Assembly (NCBI RefSeq): GCF_014489635.1 | Contig: NZ_CP060828.1 | Span: 1,240,001-1,304,000 of the forward strand | DNA: 64,000 nucleotides | Origin: Streptomyces roseirectus | GTDB lineage: Bacteria; Actinomycetota; Actinomycetes; Streptomycetales; Streptomycetaceae | Direction of reading: 5' to 3' | Shown: piece by piece, positions 52,524 to 60,648 of the stretch | How positions within the stretch are numbered: position 1 is the first letter of the stretch | How the letters are laid out: each line of letters opens with the position of its first letter | Program-made: the position numbers and the translations under genes | Notes under the pieces: model-generated | Database searches by the model: none | Told to the model about the DNA's origin: nothing | The model's input: only the letters and a program-made list of their open reading frames with translations

Positions 52524-53543
52524 GTGCGCGTGCGCCTGACCGTCCACGCCGCCGTGTCGGCCGCCCTCGCCCGCCTGGACGACGCCGGCCTCACCGCCCT
52601 CCTCGACACGGGCACGCCGCTCGGCACCGGCGTGGGCGGCGCGACCGCGCGCGTGGAGGTCGCCGGGCACCCGGTGTTCGTGAAGCGGCTCCCGCTGGCC
52701 GACGCGGAACGGCACCGCTCGACAGCCGACGTGTTCGGCCTCCCGCCCGCCTGCCACTACGGCATCGGCGCCGTCCCGAGCCCCGGGTTCGGCGCCTGGC
52801 GGGAGCTGGAGGTGTACGAGACGACCACCCGGTGGGCCGTCTCGGGCCGCTTCCCGGGGTTCCCGCTGCTGCGCCACGCGCGCGTCCTGCCCGCCACCCC
52901 GGCGGACCGCTCCGACGCCTACGCCGAGCGGGCGGGCGCCTACTGGGGACCGGCCGTCCGCGCGCGGGTCGAGGCCCGTGCGACGGCGACGGCGAACCTG
53001 CTCCTGTTCCTGGAGTACGTCCCACAGACCCTGCACGACTGGCTGCGCGCTCAGGTGCACGGTCCCCGCCCGGACGAGGCGTGCGCCCTGGTGGACCGTC
53101 AACTGACCGCGCTGACGGACTTCCTGGGCACCACCGGCCTCGTCCACTTCGACACCCACTTCCGCAACGTCCTCACCGACGGCCGGCGCCTCTACCTCAC
53201 CGACCACGGCCTCGCCCTCTCCACCGGCTTCGACCTCACCCCGCGCGAACGGGCCTTCCACGCCGCCCACCGCACCTACGACGACGCCTACACGCGCGCG
53301 TACCTGGCCCGCTGGCTGGTCACCGAGTTCCACGGCGGCGGCGCCGACCGGCTGGCCCGCCTGCGCGCGTACGCGGACGGCGCGCGTCCCGAGGGGATGC
53401 CGGACGCGGTGGCCGGACTGGTCCGGCGGCATGCCGCCGTGGCGGCGGTGATGGAGGAGTTCGAGTCACGGCTGGGCCAGGACTCCTCGGCCGTCTTCCC
53501 GGCGGAGGCCGTACATCGGCTGCGCACGGACCGGGGAGCCTGA
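52524..53543 (+). CDS. protein kinase-like/aminoglycoside phosphotransferase-like protein
   Basis: 339-aa protein with kinase-fold landmarks: PVFVKRLPLA (ATP-binding Lys), LVHFDTHFRNVLTD (catalytic loop with Asp and Asn), and LTDHGLALS (metal site DHG in place of DFG). No glycine-rich loop is obvious beyond GTGVGGATARV. Substrate unknown; a small-molecule kinase or a divergent Ser/Thr kinase are both possible. GTG start 7 nt after the dipeptidase stop. Confidence 0.75.
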   Translation: MRVRLTVHAAVSAALARLDDAGLTALLDTGTPLGTGVGGATARVEVAGHPVFVKRLPLADAERHRSTADVFGLPPACHYGIGAVPSPGFGAWRELEVYETTTRWAVSGRFPGFPLLRHARVLPATPADRSDAYAERAGAYWGPAVRARVEARATATANLLLFLEYVPQTLHDWLRAQVHGPRPDEACALVDRQLTALTDFLGTTGLVHFDTHFRNVLTDGRRLYLTDHGLALSTGFDLTPRERAFHAAHRTYDDAYTRAYLARWLVTEFHGGGADRLARLRAYADGARPEGMPDAVAGLVRRHAAVAAVMEEFESRLGQDSSAVFPAEAVHRLRTDRGA

Positions 53544-53575
53544 CGGGCCGTCGGAGAAGCACCCCGCAAGGGCGC

Positions 53576-54631
53576 TCAGCAGGCTTCTCCGGCCACGGGA
53601 ACCCCCGCCTCCAGATAGACGGCCGCACCTCGCTCACGGGCCCGCAGAGCCCAGCACAGGCGTTCGTAGCGGGTGGGCGGGAGGAGGTCGGCGGCCTCCT
53701 GTTCGGTGACGAAGCGCCAGGCGCGCAGTTCGGGGCCCGGCAGGCAAAGGTTCGCGACGGCGCCGGCGTCGAGCGTGCCGCCGTCGAAGAGGAAGCGCAG
53801 ACCGCCGTAGCGGGGCGGCGAGGGCGGCTCCCAGTCGGCGACGAGCAGGCGGGGGACGTCCGTCAGGCGGATACCGGTCTCCTCCTCGACCTCGCGCACG
53901 CCCGCGCGCGCGGGTGCCTCGCCGGGTTCGACGACGCCGCCGGGGAACTCCCAGCCGGGCTTGTAGGTCGGGTCGACGAGCAGCACCCGGTCGTCCTCGT
54001 CGAACAGCAGCACCCCCGAGGCGATCGTCTCCGCCGTCGGCTCGGGCGTCTGGACGATGTCGCACGCCGGGACGACGCCCGTCCCGACGGCCTCCGCGAT
54101 GCGCTGGGCCGTCTCGTACGGGGTGAGGGCGCCGGTGTCGATGAGATGGGCGTCCGCCGTCAGCCAGGCAGCGAGGGCGGCCCGGTACGGCTCGATGTGG
54201 TCGTACGCCCACTGCCGTACCCGCATCTCGCCGTCGGGGAGGTCCGCCGGGACCGGACGGTTGGCTATGCGCTCTCGCAGTATCGTTTCAGCCGGGGCGA
54301 GGAGCACATGCCGTACCGGTATCCGGCGGGCGGCGAGGCCGCCGAAGATCTCGTCCCGGTACTCCTGGCGCAGCAGCGTCATCGGGACGACCAGCGTGCC
54401 GCCGACCTCGCCGAGCAGCGCGGCAGCCGTGTCGATCACCAGTCGGCGCCAGATCGGCAGGTCCTGGAAGTCGCCGACCTCGGCGAGGTGCTTGGCCGGA
54501 AGAAGCTGGGTGAGCGCCCCGCCGACGAACTCCGGGTCGAAGAGCGTGCTGTTCGGGATCAGATCGTTCAACTCCCGTGCGGTGGACGTCTTCCCCGCAC
54601 CGAACGCGCCGTTGATCCAGACGACACTCAC
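53576..54631 (-). CDS. P-loop kinase-Nudix fusion protein
   Basis: 351 aa. Residues 1-170 are a P-loop kinase domain opening VSVVWINGAFGAGKTSTARE L (Walker A), with VPMTLLRQEYRDEIF and a lid Arg cluster. Residues ~205-330 are a Nudix hydrolase with GGVVEPGEAPARAGVREVEE ETGI. Both active sites look complete. Phosphoryl transfer and hydrolysis of a nucleotide-type ligand are therefore combined in one chain. GTG 54631 follows GAGGGGG. Confidence 0.87.
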   Translation of the reverse strand: MSVVWINGAFGAGKTSTARELNDLIPNSTLFDPEFVGGALTQLLPAKHLAEVGDFQDLPIWRRLVIDTAAALLGEVGGTLVVPMTLLRQEYRDEIFGGLAARRIPVRHVLLAPAETILRERIANRPVPADLPDGEMRVRQWAYDHIEPYRAALAAWLTADAHLIDTGALTPYETAQRIAEAVGTGVVPACDIVQTPEPTAETIASGVLLFDEDDRVLLVDPTYKPGWEFPGGVVEPGEAPARAGVREVEEETGIRLTDVPRLLVADWEPPSPPRYGGLRFLFDGGTLDAGAVANLCLPGPELRAWRFVTEQEAADLLPPTRYERLCWALRARERGAAVYLEAGVPVAGEAC

Positions 54632-54729
54632 GTTTCCCCCTCTTCCGTCGGCCCCCTGAGGCTTGCCCGTTCCACCCTGCCACGGAAACCAGTTCCCGTT
54701 GAGGACGTCGAGCACCAGGGGAGAACACC

Positions 54730-54760
54730 GAGGCACCGGCCCCTCCAGGACCGGTGCCTC
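54730..54760 (-). terminator. intrinsic terminator hairpin
   Basis: A perfect 10-bp stem GAGGCACCGG / CCGGTGCCTC with an 11-nt loop, 22 nt after the stop of the small secreted protein gene. Confidence 0.78.
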
Positions 54761-54781
54761 GCGTTTCCCAGGAGCGTCGGT

Positions 54782-54976
54782 TCAGCCGCCCTGCCCCAGG
54801 GCGTCGTCGTCCACGGCCAGGCTCTCGTCGGCCACCGCGTGGTCCAGGCTGCTGAGCGTGTCCCCCACGTCGAGCCCCCCGAGGCTGTCGTGGTCCACCC
54901 CGTGCGAGGGCGTGATCGCCGCGACGACGAACCCGGTGGCCAGGGAGGCGATGGCAAGCATGCTGCGCTTCTTCAT
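54782..54976 (-). CDS. small secreted peptide
   Basis: 64-aa protein: signal peptide MKKRSMLAIASLATGFVVAA followed by a mature ~40-residue acidic, Ser/Leu/Asp-rich peptide (GGLDVGDTLSSLDHAVADES). No recognised family. The 290 nt upstream (54977-55266) hold no further gene I can support. Confidence 0.6.
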   Translation of the reverse strand: MKKRSMLAIASLATGFVVAAITPSHGVDHDSLGGLDVGDTLSSLDHAVADESLAVDDDALGQGG

Positions 54977-55266
54977 GCCCGCTTCAACGGACGACGCGGG
55001 GGTGAGGTCACGCACGGGTTCGGGAGTGCGTGGTGAGAGAGGTTTGGTGGGAGGGGGCTCCGCGCGCGGGCGACGACCTCGCGGATGCCACGCACGCCCT
55101 GCCCGGGCGCCCGCCCCGTAACCGGCCCTCCACGCGTGCGTGCCGCCCGACGCGGGCGCGTGCCCTCGCGCGCGTGCTGCTCACTTCGACGTCAGCGGCT
55201 GTCCCGCTTCTCAGTGGCTGCCCTGCCCCGCCGAGGCCGCAGTCCCCACCCGACCGACGCCCGCCC

Positions 55267-56220
55267 CTACACCCCCGCCGCAGCCGCCCCCTCGCGCCGC
55301 CCCAGGGCCGCCGCGGCAGCCCCCACGAGCCCCGCGTCCGTGCCCATCTGCGCGGGGACGACGGTGAGCCCCTGGACGAAGGAGAGGGTGGCGTAGGAGG
55401 CGAGGTGGCGGCGGAGCGGGGCGAAGAGGACGTCGCCGGCCTTGCCCACGCCGCCGCCGATGACGGCGATGTCTATCTCGACCAGTGTCGCGGTGGCCGC
55501 GATGCCCGCCGCGAGGGCCTGGGCGGCGCGGTCGAAGGCGGCCAGGGCCGCCGGGTCGCCCGCGCGGGCGGCGGCGGCGACCGCGGCGGCGGTGGTGTCG
55601 CCGTCGGGCCCGGGACGCCAGCCGTTGTCGAGGGCGCGGCGGGCGATGTGGGGACCGCTGGCGATGCGCTCGACGCACCCGCGCGCGCCACAGGGGCACA
55701 GGTCGCCGTCGAGGTCGACGGAGATGTGACCGATGTGCCCGGCGTTGCCGGTCGGCCCCGGGTGAAGACGGCCGTTGAGGACGAGACCCCCGCCGACACC
55801 GGTCGAGACGACCATGCAGAGCGCGTTGTCGTGCCCGCGCGCGGCCCCCTGCCAGTGCTCGGCGGCGGTGATCGCGACCCCGTCGCCGATCAGCTCTACA
55901 GGCAGCTCACCGGTGACCGCGCGCACACGCGCGACGAGCGGGAAACCGCGCCAGCCGGGCACGTTGACCGGGCTCACGGTGCCCGCGGAGGCGTCGACGG
56001 GGCCCGCGCTGCCGATCCCGACGCTGTGGACGCGGGTCCACAGGGGCGACGCGGTCAGCTCCCCGAGCACCGCCTCGACGGCGCCCATCACGGTCTCACC
56101 GTCCTCCCGCGCGGGAGTCGGCCGCTGCGCGCGGACCAGGATCGCGCCGTCGCCGTCCACCAGGGCTCCGGCGATCTTGGTGCCGCCGATGTCGAGCGCG
56201 GCCACGAGGTCGGTATGCAT
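55267..56220 (-). CDS. ROK family sugar kinase (glucokinase-like)
   Basis: 317-aa ROK kinase. ATP motif ALDIGGTKIAGALVDGDG, ROK signature VSTGVGGGLVLNGRLHPGPT GNAGHIGH, and zinc site CPCGARGCVE. No HTH, so an enzyme rather than a repressor. Divergent from a LacI regulator with a shared operator at 56323-56334, which suggests sugar-induced expression. The exact sugar is not determinable. Confidence 0.9.
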   Translation of the reverse strand: MHTDLVAALDIGGTKIAGALVDGDGAILVRAQRPTPAREDGETVMGAVEAVLGELTASPLWTRVHSVGIGSAGPVDASAGTVSPVNVPGWRGFPLVARVRAVTGELPVELIGDGVAITAAEHWQGAARGHDNALCMVVSTGVGGGLVLNGRLHPGPTGNAGHIGHISVDLDGDLCPCGARGCVERIASGPHIARRALDNGWRPGPDGDTTAAAVAAAARAGDPAALAAFDRAAQALAAGIAATATLVEIDIAVIGGGVGKAGDVLFAPLRRHLASYATLSFVQGLTVVPAQMGTDAGLVGAAAAALGRREGAAAAGV

Positions 56221-56322
56221 CAAAGTCTCGGTTCTCCCCAGGTCAACCGGCGAAAAGGGCTGGCCGGTCCAGCGGTGGGGGACGTGGACCGGAGAAGGCG
56301 TTGGACAGTCTCCCCCGCATCT

Positions 56323-56334
56323 GACAACGTTGTC
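56323..56334. promoter_or_regulatory. LacI-family operator
   Basis: GACAACGTTGTC, a perfect 12-bp palindrome with the central CG typical of LacI operators, lies between the divergent ROK kinase and LacI genes. GGACAGTC nearby (56303-56310) may be a half site. Confidence 0.75.
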
Positions 56335-56444
56335 CAGGCTCTATGCTCGACGCCACATCCTCATACAACCCCAGGGATCGCGCGACCCCCCGCAAACCCG
56401 GACATCGCCGTACCCCGAGGCCGACAGGAACAGGACACCGCATC

Positions 56445-57494
56445 GTGACAGAGACGCCCCGACGCGCCCCCTCCCTGACCACCGCCCGCTACGGCAACCG
56501 TCCCACCATGAAGGACGTCGCCGCGCGCGCGGGTGTCGGCCTCAAGACCGTCTCCCGGGTGGTCAACGGCGAACCGGGGGTGACCCCCGAGACCGAACGG
56601 CGCGTCCAGGAGGCCATCGACGCGCTCGGCTTCCGCCGCAACGACAGCGCGCGCGTGCTGCGCAAGGGGCGCACCGCGAGCATCGGGCTCGTCCTGGAAG
56701 ACCTCGCCGACCCGTTCTACGGCCCGCTCAGCCGCGCCGTCGAGGAGGTGGCACGCGCGCACGGTGCCCTGCTCATCAACGGCTCCAGCGCCGAGGATCC
56801 CGACCGCGAGCAGGAACTCGCGCTGGCACTGTGCGCGCGGCGCGTGGACGGGCTCGTGGTGATCCCCGCCGGCGACGACCACCGCTACCTGGAGCCCGAG
56901 ATCAAGGCGGGCGTCGCAACGGTGTTCGTCGACCGTCCGGCCGGGCGGATCGACGCGGACTGCGTCCTGTCCGACAACTTCGGCGGCGCCCGCGAAGGCG
57001 TCGGCCACTTCATCGCGCACGGCCACCGGAGAATCGGGTTCATCGGCGACATGCCCCGCATCCACACGGCCGCCGAGCGCCTGCGCGGCTACCGGGCCGC
57101 CATGGAGGACGCCGGGATAGCGGTCGAGGACGCCTGGATGTCCCTCGGCGTCACCAGCCCCGACCGGGTGCGCCGGGCCGCCGAGGAGATGCTGTCGGGG
57201 CCCTCGCCGGTCACCGCGATCTTCGCCGGCAACAACCGGGTCACCGTCACCGTCATCCGCGTCCTCGCCGAGCACGCCCGCCGCGTCGCCCTCATCGGCT
57301 TCGACGACCTCGAACTCGCCGACCTCCTCCAGCCCGGCGTCACCGTCATCTCCCAGGACGCCGCCGTCATCGGCCGCACCGCCGCCGAACGCCTCTTCCA
57401 GCAGCTCGAAGGCGTCGGCACCGCCCCTGAGCGCATCGTCCTGCCGACCCGCCTGATCACGCGAGGGTCGGGGGAGCTGCCGCCGGCGGACTGA
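56445..57494 (+). CDS. LacI family transcriptional regulator
   Basis: 349-aa repressor. HTH TMKDVAARAGVGLKTVSRVV NGEPGVTPETERRV with the hinge DSARVLRKG; periplasmic-binding-like domain GLVLEDLADPFYGPLSRAVE to GFDDLELADLLQPGVTVI. Likely represses itself and the divergent ROK kinase gene. GTG 56445 gives a normal ~20-residue lead before the HTH. Confidence 0.93.
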   Translation: MTETPRRAPSLTTARYGNRPTMKDVAARAGVGLKTVSRVVNGEPGVTPETERRVQEAIDALGFRRNDSARVLRKGRTASIGLVLEDLADPFYGPLSRAVEEVARAHGALLINGSSAEDPDREQELALALCARRVDGLVVIPAGDDHRYLEPEIKAGVATVFVDRPAGRIDADCVLSDNFGGAREGVGHFIAHGHRRIGFIGDMPRIHTAAERLRGYRAAMEDAGIAVEDAWMSLGVTSPDRVRRAAEEMLSGPSPVTAIFAGNNRVTVTVIRVLAEHARRVALIGFDDLELADLLQPGVTVISQDAAVIGRTAAERLFQQLEGVGTAPERIVLPTRLITRGSGELPPAD

Positions 57495-57512
57495 GGGGGC
57501 TGAGGGGGGCGG

Positions 57513-57690
57513 GTGGTACATCACGCGTGATGTACCGGGGGCACGCGGGGCGGGGCGTGATGTGTGATGCATGACGCGCGACTCCCTCCAGCCGTACGGC
57601 GTGACGCATGACATGTGATGTGTGATGCATGACGTGTGGTGTGCGACGCGTGACACGCGACATGTGATGTGTGATGTCCTATCCCCCCTC
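57513..57690. repeat. palindrome and array of the dispersed motif
   Basis: GGTACATCACGCGTGATGTACC (57515-57536) is a perfect 22-bp palindrome holding one exact core (57513-57524). It is followed by three copies of GTGATGTGTGATG (57557, 57615, 57664) mixed with GCATGACG and GTGTGCGACGCGTGACAC. The spacing is uneven (58 and 49 bp). It fills the 214-nt gap between the LacI gene and the next CDS. Confidence 0.9.
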
Positions 57691-57708
57691 CCCCACCCCC
57701 ACTGGTAT

Positions 57709-58530
57709 ATGACACCTCACATGCCACCCTCACCCACCCCACCCCCCACCCTCGCCTCCCTCGGCCTCTCCGAAGCCCCCCGCGATCACCCCCTCACCTA
57801 CCCCGGCGCCTGGCCCGCCACCTCCGCGCTCCTCGACGGCGACCGTCTCCTCCCCCTGGACCGCCTGATCCACCCGGACCGCACCCCCGTCCTCGCCGTC
57901 GGTTCCAACGCCTGCCCCGGTCAACTGCGCCACAAGATGGACGAGTTCGGGATCACCTCGCCGATCCCGATGACGAAGGCACGGGTCACCGGCGTGGACG
58001 TGGGCGTCTCGGCGCACGTGAGCCGGATGGGGTACGTGTCCGCGTCGCCGCTCAACTCCCCCGGCACGACACGGGAGTTGTTCGTGATCTGGTTGGACGG
58101 CGAGCAGTTGGACGTCGTCGACGCCAGTGAGGGCGCGTCCTCGCCCCGGGGGAACTACGCCCGGTGCCGGCTGCCCGCGCCGGAGTTCGGGGTCGAGCTG
58201 GAGGACGGGGGCCGGCTGCCCGGCGTGTACGTCTACGTGAACCGGCACGGCGTCCTGCACGACGGTTCCGGGACGCCGCGCAGCCATCCGGGGCAGCGCG
58301 CCCTGATCTCCGGACTCCTGGCGGGTTCGGCCGAGTTGAGGCGGCTGTTCGGTGCGACGCCGGAGGAGTTCTGCGCGCGGGCGCGGGCGGATGCGCGACT
58401 GTGCGAGCGGGGCACCCGGCTGCTGCGGGAGGAGAAGCTGGTGACGGTGTCCGGCCTTGAACACCTGCGCGCGCACCGGGACTTCGAGGCCGGAACACAC
58501 TCACACGCAGCGGGGCGTCCGCGACGCTGA
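57709..58530 (+). CDS. hypothetical protein (gamma-glutamylcyclotransferase-like start)
   Basis: 273-aa cytoplasmic protein. TPVLAVGSNACPGQLRHKMD recalls the GSN motif of gamma-glutamylcyclotransferase-like folds, followed by FVIWLDGEQLDVVDASEG and GVYVYVNRHGVLHDGSGTP. No catalytic Glu is assignable with certainty. ATG 57709 or 57721. Its promoter must lie within or before the repeat array. Confidence 0.7.
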   Translation: MTPHMPPSPTPPPTLASLGLSEAPRDHPLTYPGAWPATSALLDGDRLLPLDRLIHPDRTPVLAVGSNACPGQLRHKMDEFGITSPIPMTKARVTGVDVGVSAHVSRMGYVSASPLNSPGTTRELFVIWLDGEQLDVVDASEGASSPRGNYARCRLPAPEFGVELEDGGRLPGVYVYVNRHGVLHDGSGTPRSHPGQRALISGLLAGSAELRRLFGATPEEFCARARADARLCERGTRLLREEKLVTVSGLEHLRAHRDFEAGTHSHAAGRPRR

Positions 58531-58622
58531 GTTAGGGTCGGGGGCAAGGCATCGCGTGCCGGTCACCGTCCCGGTGCGGCATGGAGGTGCCCGTGAGTTT
58601 GCCCTACGGAGGCATTCCACAG

Positions 58623-59033
58623 ATGTCTGTCGAACTGAACCACACCATCGTGCAGGCCCGGGACAAGCAGGAGTCGGCGCGATTCCTCGCCCACGTCCTC
58701 GGCCTTGAGGTCGGCCCGCCGTTCGGCCCGTTCCTGCCGGTCGGGACCGCGAACGGGGTGACCCTGGACTTCATGACCGTGTCGGCGGAGTCGATCGCCA
58801 CCCAGCACTACGCGTTCCTCGTGTCCGACGAGGACTTCGACGCCGCCTTCGCCCGGATCGAGGAGGCGAAGATCGAGTACTTCGACGATCCGCACCTGCG
58901 GCGCGCGGGCCGGATCAACCACTACTACGGCGGCCGGGGCCTGTACTTCCTGGACCCGGTGGGCCACACGATGGAGATCATCACGCGCCCGTACAGCACC
59001 ACCGACGACCCCACCGGCAGCACCGCCGAGTAG
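58623..59033 (+). CDS. VOC family protein (glyoxalase-like)
   Basis: 136-aa vicinal-oxygen-chelate domain: VELNHTIVQARDKQESARFL AHVLGLEVG at the start, TQHYAFLVSDEDFDAAFARI in the middle and FLDPVGHTMEIITRPY at the end. Metal ligand candidates are the N-terminal His, the middle His and the C-terminal Glu. Substrate unknown. Confidence 0.88.
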   Translation: MSVELNHTIVQARDKQESARFLAHVLGLEVGPPFGPFLPVGTANGVTLDFMTVSAESIATQHYAFLVSDEDFDAAFARIEEAKIEYFDDPHLRRAGRINHYYGGRGLYFLDPVGHTMEIITRPYSTTDDPTGSTAE

Positions 59034-59050
59034 CCCGGCGGGCCGTTCGA

Positions 59051-59078
59051 CGCCGGCCGGTCCCCGGGCCGGCCGGCG
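59051..59078. terminator. bidirectional terminator hairpin
   Basis: A perfect 10-bp stem CGCCGGCCGG / CCGGCCGGCG with an 8-nt loop lies between the convergent VOC and aldolase genes. Confidence 0.75.
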
Positions 59079-59097
59079 CCTCCGGAGCCCAGCCCAC

Positions 59098-60384
59098 TCA
59101 CGCCGCCTTGCGCCGCCCCGCGAACCCCTCCAGCTCCTCCCGCGTCAGCCCGCTGCTCCCGGCCACCTCGGCCGCGTCCAGTGCCCCGCAGTCCAGGCCG
59201 CGCAGCAGGTATCCGCTGAGCGCCTTCGCGGTGGCGGGTTCGTCCATGACGTCCCCGGTGGTGCGGTTGGCGTAGCGGGACAGCCGGGCGGCGGCCTGGG
59301 CGAAGCCCTCGCGGTAGAAGGCGAAGACGGCGGCGTACCGGGTGGGCAGGTGCCCGGGGTGCATGTCCCAGCCCTGGTAGTAGGCGCGGGCGAGGGCGCG
59401 GCGCGTGAGCCCGTAGTGCAGGCGCCACGCGTCGTGGACCTTCTCGGTGGGGCCGACGGGCAGGACGTTGGTGGAGCCGTCGCAGACGCGGACGCCGGTG
59501 CCGGCGGCGGCGACCTGCATGACCGCCTTGGCGTGGTCGGCGACGGGGTGGTCGCTGGCCTGGTGGGCGGCGGAGACGCCGAGGGAGGCGCTGTAGTCGA
59601 AGGTGCCGTAGTGGAGGCCGGTGGCGCGGCCCTCGGCGGCGTCGATCATGCGGGCGACGGTGGCGGTGCCGTCGGCGCCGAGGACGGCCTGGCTGGTCTC
59701 GATCTGGATCTCGAAGCCGATCCGGCCGGCCTCCAGGCCGCGCGCCTTCTCGAACGCCTCCAGGAGGCGGACCATCGCGGTGACCTGCTCGGGGTAGGTC
59801 ACCTTGGGCAGCGTGAGGGTGAGCCCGGCGGGCAGCGGGCCGGTCTCCAGGAGGCCGCTGAGGAAGATGTCGAGGGTGCGGATGCCCCGGTCGCGGACGG
59901 CGGCCTCCATGCACTTCATGCGGATGCCGGTGTACGGCGCGGCGGTGCCGTCCCGGTGCGCGGCGGCGATCAGGCGGGCGGCGTGCGCGGCGTGCCGGTC
60001 CTCCTCGGCGTCGGGGCGGGGGCCGTAGCCGTCCTCGAAGTCGACGCGGAGGTCTTCCACCGGTTCGCGTTCCAGTTTGGCGCGCACGCGGGCGTACACG
60101 GGTTCGGCGAGGTCGTCGGCGAGGCCGAGGACGGCGGCGAGGGAGGCGGCGTCCGGGGCGTGTTCGTCGAGGGCGGTGAGGGCGGCGTCGCCCCAGGCGC
60201 GGATCGTGCCGGCCGCGAAGGCGTCACCGGGGACGTAGACGGTGTGGACGGGCTGGCGGGTGCCGGGGTCGCCGGGGTAGCGGCGGGCGAGTTCCGCGTC
60301 GACCGGGGCGAGGCGGGCGCCGATCTCCTCGGCGACGGCGCTCTCCAGGCTCGTCACGACCGGTTCCTGCTGCCCTTGCCCCAT
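59098..60384 (-). CDS. DUF6986 family / HpcH-HpaI-type aldolase
   Basis: 428-aa protein resembling CitE/HpcH aldolases: VDFEDGYGPRPDAEED (metal Asp/Glu), GIRMKCMEAAVRDRGIRTLD, LTLPKVTYPEQV, GFEIQIETSQAVLGADG (metal Glu) and LHYGTFDYSASLGVS. As I recall, this Streptomyces type lies near allantoin/glyoxylate genes. The IclR-type palindrome upstream (60401-60415) agrees with such regulation. Start at ATG 60384; an internal GTG at about 60357 is possible. Confidence 0.82.
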   Translation of the reverse strand: MGQGQQEPVVTSLESAVAEEIGARLAPVDAELARRYPGDPGTRQPVHTVYVPGDAFAAGTIRAWGDAALTALDEHAPDAASLAAVLGLADDLAEPVYARVRAKLEREPVEDLRVDFEDGYGPRPDAEEDRHAAHAARLIAAAHRDGTAAPYTGIRMKCMEAAVRDRGIRTLDIFLSGLLETGPLPAGLTLTLPKVTYPEQVTAMVRLLEAFEKARGLEAGRIGFEIQIETSQAVLGADGTATVARMIDAAEGRATGLHYGTFDYSASLGVSAAHQASDHPVADHAKAVMQVAAAGTGVRVCDGSTNVLPVGPTEKVHDAWRLHYGLTRRALARAYYQGWDMHPGHLPTRYAAVFAFYREGFAQAAARLSRYANRTTGDVMDEPATAKALSGYLLRGLDCGALDAAEVAGSSGLTREELEGFAGRRKAA

Positions 60385-60400
60385 CCCGCACCCTCCTGTT

Positions 60401-60415
60401 TTCCGCTTTACGGAA
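60401..60415. promoter_or_regulatory. IclR/AllR-like operator
   Basis: TTCCG-CTTTA-CGGAA, perfect 5-bp arms, lies 17 nt upstream of the aldolase start, resembling operators of IclR-type regulators of allantoin/glyoxylate genes. No IclR gene is in the window. The rest of 60416-60648 shows no gene. Confidence 0.5.
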
Positions 60416-60648
60416 TCAATGCTCCGGCGAAGGAAGCCAACAACGGATCTTTCCGCCGGTCAACACCCCGTCCACGGAGCGGTCCGCCGCCCCGTACCCC
60501 TTCATCGTCACGAACCCCTCCGCCGGTTCACTTCCCCGACCCCTTTCTTCCCCGGCCCCCTTCTCCCCCAGTCCCGTTCTTCACCGCGGCCCTCTTTCGC
60601 ACATCGGTCCGCACCCTCATCCTGATCCCCGACGGGGAGGGGACGCAC

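Noticed and set aside
57513..57690. CRISPR array
   Set aside because: Units are only 13-20 bp, spacing is irregular (58 and 49 bp), spacers contain more of the same motif, and there are no cas genes.
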